Shown in pieces: positions 59,553 through 64,000 of a stretch of DNA of 64,000 nucleotides (positions within the stretch are counted from its first letter, which is position 1; every line of letters starts with the position of its first letter). Under the pieces are notes generated by a model. That model saw only the letters and a list, made by a program, of their open reading frames with translations, ran no database searches and was not told where the DNA came from. The translations under genes were made by a program, and so were the position numbers. This stretch comes from Barthelona sp. PCE. Its lineage: Eukaryota > Metamonada: BaSk clade. Location: positions 620,001-684,000 of the forward strand of contig JAUFOR010000006.1 of NCBI GenBank assembly GCA_040285745.1. Reading direction: 5' to 3'.

Positions 59553-60064
59553 TTGTTGATTCAGTTGACAGAAAGTGTGTTAAGAGATGAAAATATTTTA
59601 CCAACTACATTAAAGATAGATGCTTTACTGTATTTGTGATCGAATTTTAGCCATATTTTATACAATTCAATGTTGATTGGTGATAAAGGAACCCACATAA
59701 ATCGATTACTTACCTCAAATATTGCTTTCTCGAATATTCAGTGTTTAACGAAAGAATTTTATCACCAAATGATGTTTGACTTATATTTTATACCCCCTGC
59801 GCAAATATAAAGTAAAAAAATTGTAAGAACAAGGTTTTCAAGATTGGTTTTTGCGCTCTTCATATTATTGCGTTTTTATTTGTGCTTAAATGATGTTAGG
59901 TGGAGAATAAATCAATATTTGAAGGTAAATAAACAGTGTATAGTCGATTTACATATAGAAACTTGTTTAAGTATTTTGCTGCCTTTTCTGCAGATAGCAT
60001 TCGTACCAAAACATACTATTTGTCATCAATATCCGAAAAACTTTATATTTTTACTATTTAGACA
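59553..60064. other. 512-bp intergenic promoter region before the second giant gene
   Basis: AT-rich divergent gap between PTPA and the second surface-protein gene. No coding frame in sensible codon use, RNA gene or repeat was found. The last 25 bases before ATG 60065 are T-rich and end TTTAG-ACA. Confidence 0.5.
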
Positions 60065-63000
60065 ATGCGTATTGCTAAATCATTTTTATTCTTGCTTTTA
60101 TTGGTGCTTAGCGTTTTTGCAGTGTCTGCAAAAGGTAAAACATGCTGGGGCTATTGGTATAATGATAATAACTGTTACTTTAGTCAATGGAGGGATTGGA
60201 TGTGTGATGGTGGAACCCAAACCGCTCCAGATTCCAATATTGATGTTACAGCTCAATCGGGCTATGATTTCTATGTGAACGTTAATCGTATCATCAAGAC
60301 ATTATGGGTCAAACCAGGCTCTGGTGAAGTTAGAGCGCTTAGTCCCTATACTTTGACAGTTAATGGACTGACAAAGCTTGAACGTCAGATATATCCCGAT
60401 GTGGGAGGAAAGTTCAAGTTTTCTGACGTTGAACTTTATGGTACTACTTTGGGTTACCCTGGTGTATCATCATGTTCATCTCGTGACATTGAAGTAACAG
60501 GAACAATGACTGTCAAAAGTGACAGTGCAGTTTTATATTGCGTAGATCTCGTTGTCGAGAATCTTGAGATTGAGTCAACAAAATGGCGTTTAGGAGTCGG
60601 TGGTCGGCTTACCGTCAATGGTGAACTCAAGCTCCCCCCTTCGGGTGCTGTATTCGAAAATTATGATACTAACTATGCCAATGTGTATCTTTATGGTTTG
60701 GTTACCAAGGTTGGTATCACAACACATTTGGAATTTCAGACTCATGTAACTACTTCTGCTCAGTGGAGTTTGGAAGGAGGTACGGTCCACTTCGACCTGT
60801 GCTTCTATTCCGTTACTCCCGATGGTAGTTACAACACCGATCCAGGAGTATTTGGTCCTGGTGATTGGGTTCTTAAGAACTCAGGTTTCAGTCCTTCAGT
60901 TTCTTTTCAAGATCGCACTGACATGAACTGTTACAACAACTTTGAGAAACAGTTTTTCTTCAAATATGAGGGCATGTCTGTTAAGTTCAACCTTTATTTT
61001 GGAGGTTATTCATACAACCTGCGTCCTCTCACTGATTGGGACTACATCAACATCGATAATCTAGGCTTAAGTGCTACTGAGGTTACAATCGATTGTACTT
61101 CCGCCATGGATGTCCTCATTCCAGTTAAGGAATTACACTATCACACTAATCTGAAGGAAACATCATTCCCTCGTCGCTGTAATTTCTTTGTAGATGAACT
61201 AATTGTAGATTCATCAATCAATAATATCCGTTCGTCTATTATTGACAGCTCACGAGCAAATTTCACGTTGCTGGACCTTACTGTTGATAATGGGCTCACT
61301 GCTCAGATTGTTGGAGAACTAGACCTTAATGGTGATTGTACAATCACCTCAGGTGCACTTCGTGTCACAGCTCCCGTCACATTCGCAGGAGACATTTATC
61401 TTCACAACGCATATGTGTACGGTGGTTCTGTGATTCACGGTAATAACACTCACTTCCTTGATGCTATGGGAAAACGTATTTCCAATACAAAGATGAACAT
61501 GGAGTATAAGTTTGACTGGCAGAACGGAAACATTACATGTGGTAACTCAATTCTTGATGGTGGTATCTTTATTAAAAAGGATTATTCCCATTTCTTCCAG
61601 GAAGATCTCTCAGTTAACCCATGTACCCTCAACATTACAAACGAATTCGAAGTCCCTGCGGATCATTCAGTCATTGAAGCGTTACTAGATGTTTACGCTG
61701 AGATGTACTGTACTGGTGACTCAATTCGTTTCAGAGGTGGTGGTTATTGGCGTAACTATCTTAATATCGATCATATTCTTATCTTTTCGAAGTCTGATAA
61801 GATAAGCGATTTCCAACAGACATGGCAAATTATGGTCAATCAGGCTTTCCGCATTGGCGATGCATTTGAAATTGATGGTGCAGAGCTTAATGTTAATGAA
61901 GGTCTTTGGAATACTTCTTATGATCCTACTCTTTTATTGAGATCAGGTTATATCTTCTTCAATACTAATGATTCCATTGGTACTATTGAACTTCGAGGTG
62001 GTGAAGCATATTTTTTCGATGTCGGTCGTGTTAACGTTATGCGCGTTTATAGTGGACTTCATAGAAGTGAAGCATTCTTTAACGCCTCCCAAGTTTCTTT
62101 CTTAGCTGGTAATTCAAAGTTTATCTTTAATGCAGAAGCAGACATTGATAAATTGGTTGTTGAAAATTCTCATTTTGTCAGTTCAAAAGATAAATTTACT
62201 TGTGCTGATGTATCACTTATCGGTGGTACACTTGAGCTTAACGGTCCTGGTGTCATTGAGAAAATTATCGTTAGTGGAGGTAACTTTTCAGGTATTGCTG
62301 AAACAAATGTAACTAGATTATATCACACAGGTGGTTATATTTCTGGAAATCATATATCTTGGTATTCAGATCGTTCAGTTCTTAATGTTGATTATTTTAA
62401 TAGTACTTCTAATGTTGTCAAGTATCTTAATACTCGTAATATTAAAATTCATAAACGTATGTGGTATCGTGCCTCAGGAGGTTATACTTATTGTTATTAC
62501 GGGACTCACATCGAAATCATGCCTGGTGCTGATCTCGTTTGGGATCCACAAGATGGAAGCGTAGCACGTTTCTACAAGTATGATGTTGCTGGTGAAATAT
62601 GTTCTATTACTGTACACGACAATGCTGCGATGTACTCTGTTGATTCTGCAACCGTCTACATGTACGTGCAGTACAACATCGAGGGTCTCTTCTACCTAAA
62701 CGATAGTTCTACATTCTTTATGGGTGGAGGAAACTCGATTATTACAGGTGAAGTCCGTATCCCTGCCAGCTCCACATTGAATCTTGCAGGTTTATATTAC
62801 ACCAATCAACGTTATTCATACGTTGATATCTTTGAACCTGCTTATATCCTCAACTCTGGTACTCTAAAGTTGACAGGCCGAAATATCGTCTACCTACATG
62901 ATAACGCAACAATCAACATTGGTGATAATCTTAACGTTGCGGGTGATCGATATTCGTGGTTGGATTACCACCCTGACCTTAACGTCACAGATCTGGTTGT

Positions 63001-64000
63001 TACTACTGGTAGTCTGCATGTGTTTGAAAATACTCTCTTTGAAGTCGATACAATCACATGCGTTAGCAATGGATCTTTAATCACCGATTCAAACACTGTA
63101 GTTAGTGATCATATTACTGTTAACAATGGTTACCACAGCTTTAACAAGAACGTTACAGTTGATACGCTCAATCATAACGGTGGTACAACTATCATAAACA
63201 ATACAGCTGTTATTACAACTTTGCATATCTGTGGCGGTCATCTTAAAATTAATGGTGATCTTCTAGTTGATGATATAGACTTCTGTGGTGGTACTCTTAC
63301 TGTTTACGGTGAGCTACGTACATCAACGATTGTATATGCGGCTGGTTCTCTCAACTCAAATGGTATAACATATCTCGACTACCTTGAGGTATCACATACT
63401 AATGCGCGATTCAAGCATCTTATCTGTAACCATACCAACATTATTGGTGGTTACCTTTACAGTTGGAAATTTGAGGGCAACTACACTGAGATGTCATCAG
63501 GTCGTTGGTACACGTACGATCAAACTAACATTACTGATATTCATTTCACTGATGGTCGTGCATATTTCGATGGTTTATTGCGTGCTGATTCGCTTCTCAT
63601 TGAGGGAGGACAGCACACAGCAACCAAGGCTGGTTACGTCAACAATATCACACATATTGATGGTGATTATACACCATACACAAACTCTGATTTTGATAAT
63701 TACTTGCTTTTGGGTGGAAGAATGCTGCTTTCGTATTCTTTCTCCATCTGCAACTTCAATTTCTCAGGAGGTTACTTCCAAGGTACATCTAGAGTGCTGA
63801 CTGTCAATTGTGACATGTATATTTACTCAGACGATGATAAAAGATGGAGTTCAGACCTAATCACTAACGGTAATGTCTATTACCTCAGCGGAAAAGTGAT
63901 TGTGTATCAAGGTGTTTGGTGGAAGAACTACGGAACGGTCAAGATTACAACTCTTGATCCTTCGTGGGATTTGATTAATTACCATCCAACACATAGCCCT
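60065..64000 (+). CDS. second large beta-solenoid surface protein, 5' part (runs off the window)
   Basis: From ATG 60065 the frame is open to the last base (1,312 codons, no stop). A strong signal peptide (SFLFLLLLVLSVFAVSA) leads to KGKTCWGYWYNDNNC. The rest is strand-rich beta-solenoid-like sequence with many N-x-S/T sequons and the same phrases as the 9,623-residue protein: SGGNFSGIAETNV, CGGHLKINGDLLVDD, CGGTLTVYGEL, FDWQNGNITCGN. It is a family relative, but its opening differs from the first giant's W...NW entry. No membrane segments yet; by analogy the stalk and membrane part should lie beyond the right edge. Expected role: cell-surface protein (inference). Confidence 0.88.
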   Translation, partial: MRIAKSFLFLLLLVLSVFAVSAKGKTCWGYWYNDNNCYFSQWRDWMCDGGTQTAPDSNIDVTAQSGYDFYVNVNRIIKTLWVKPGSGEVRALSPYTLTVNGLTKLERQIYPDVGGKFKFSDVELYGTTLGYPGVSSCSSRDIEVTGTMTVKSDSAVLYCVDLVVENLEIESTKWRLGVGGRLTVNGELKLPPSGAVFENYDTNYANVYLYGLVTKVGITTHLEFQTHVTTSAQWSLEGGTVHFDLCFYSVTPDGSYNTDPGVFGPGDWVLKNSGFSPSVSFQDRTDMNCYNNFEKQFFFKYEGMSVKFNLYFGGYSYNLRPLTDWDYINIDNLGLSATEVTIDCTSAMDVLIPVKELHYHTNLKETSFPRRCNFFVDELIVDSSINNIRSSIIDSSRANFTLLDLTVDNGLTAQIVGELDLNGDCTITSGALRVTAPVTFAGDIYLHNAYVYGGSVIHGNNTHFLDAMGKRISNTKMNMEYKFDWQNGNITCGNSILDGGIFIKKDYSHFFQEDLSVNPCTLNITNEFEVPADHSVIEALLDVYAEMYCTGDSIRFRGGGYWRNYLNIDHILIFSKSDKISDFQQTWQIMVNQAFRIGDAFEIDGAELNVNEGLWNTSYDPTLLLRSGYIFFNTNDSIGTIELRGGEAYFFDVGRVNVMRVYSGLHRSEAFFNASQVSFLAGNSKFIFNAEADIDKLVVENSHFVSSKDKFTCADVSLIGGTLELNGPGVIEKIIVSGGNFSGIAETNVTRLYHTGGYISGNHISWYSDRSVLNVDYFNSTSNVVKYLNTRNIKIHKRMWYRASGGYTYCYYGTHIEIMPGADLVWDPQDGSVARFYKYDVAGEICSITVHDNAAMYSVDSATVYMYVQYNIEGLFYLNDSSTFFMGGGNSIITGEVRIPASSTLNLAGLYYTNQRYSYVDIFEPAYILNSGTLKLTGRNIVYLHDNATINIGDNLNVAGDRYSWLDYHPDLNVTDLVVTTGSLHVFENTLFEVDTITCVSNGSLITDSNTVVSDHITVNNGYHSFNKNVTVDTLNHNGGTTIINNTAVITTLHICGGHLKINGDLLVDDIDFCGGTLTVYGELRTSTIVYAAGSLNSNGITYLDYLEVSHTNARFKHLICNHTNIIGGYLYSWKFEGNYTEMSSGRWYTYDQTNITDIHFTDGRAYFDGLLRADSLLIEGGQHTATKAGYVNNITHIDGDYTPYTNSDFDNYLLLGGRMLLSYSFSICNFNFSGGYFQGTSRVLTVNCDMYIYSDDDKRWSSDLITNGNVYYLSGKVIVYQGVWWKNYGTVKITTLDPSWDLINYHPTHSP

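Noticed and set aside
59844-60278. 144-codon frame overlapping the start of the second giant gene
   Set aside because: It is in another frame over a clear signal-peptide coding sequence and has AT-driven composition.

Overview
The window is eukaryotic nuclear DNA from a protist with a compact, intron-poor genome. The genes are eukaryote-specific: TBP, a TAF5-like subunit, eIF4E, eIF3i, SRP14, SKP1, a STAG/SCC3 cohesin subunit, a TM9SF nonaspanin, PTPA and a Ded1/DDX3 helicase. Nearly all are single uninterrupted frames on alternating strands, with intergenic gaps that are often below 150 bp. TAA, TAG and TGA all terminate genes, so the standard code applies. In several genes AATAAA overlaps the stop codon, implying very short 3' UTRs. 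Together with divergent TBP and eIF4E and giant surface proteins, this fits an intron-poor free-living protist, possibly a metamonad; that placement is inference and I cannot name the species.

Layout. 1-20.8 kb is a housekeeping block. It holds a partial minus-strand gene at the left edge, an ADIP/SSX2IP-like coiled-coil protein, an IKS1-like kinase with a membrane tail, eIF4E, a gene broken by one in-frame stop, an auxin-efflux-carrier-family transporter, a Ded1/DDX3 helicase, a possible vWA-like protein, an intact paralogue of the broken gene, a TPR-like protein, SKP1, a phosducin-like chaperone cofactor and a TAF5-like WD40 protein. 20.98-49.86 kb is one 28.9-kb gene for a 9,623-residue surface protein: signal peptide, more than 8,000 residues of beta-solenoid-like repeats, a Pmp/pectin-lyase-like helix, a Cys-rich stalk and about nine to ten C-terminal membrane segments. 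50.1-59.6 kb is a second housekeeping block (STAG/SCC3, tandem CCCH zinc finger, eIF3i, TM9SF, SRP14, TBP, PTPA). From 60,065 to the right edge a second surface protein of similar style begins and runs off the window.

The housekeeping genes form no operon; their mixture is what a dense protist genome usually shows. The most unusual content is the pair of giant surface proteins: the architecture and recurring W/G module of the first, its bacterial-passenger-like segment, and its GC-rich 3' end. Other points are a gene broken by a single TAA next to an intact paralogue, a TBP that lacks the two DNA-intercalating Phe residues of its second repeat, an eIF4E lacking key Trp residues, and extreme gene packing: a 43-bp divergent promoter and two convergent stop codons 2 bp apart.
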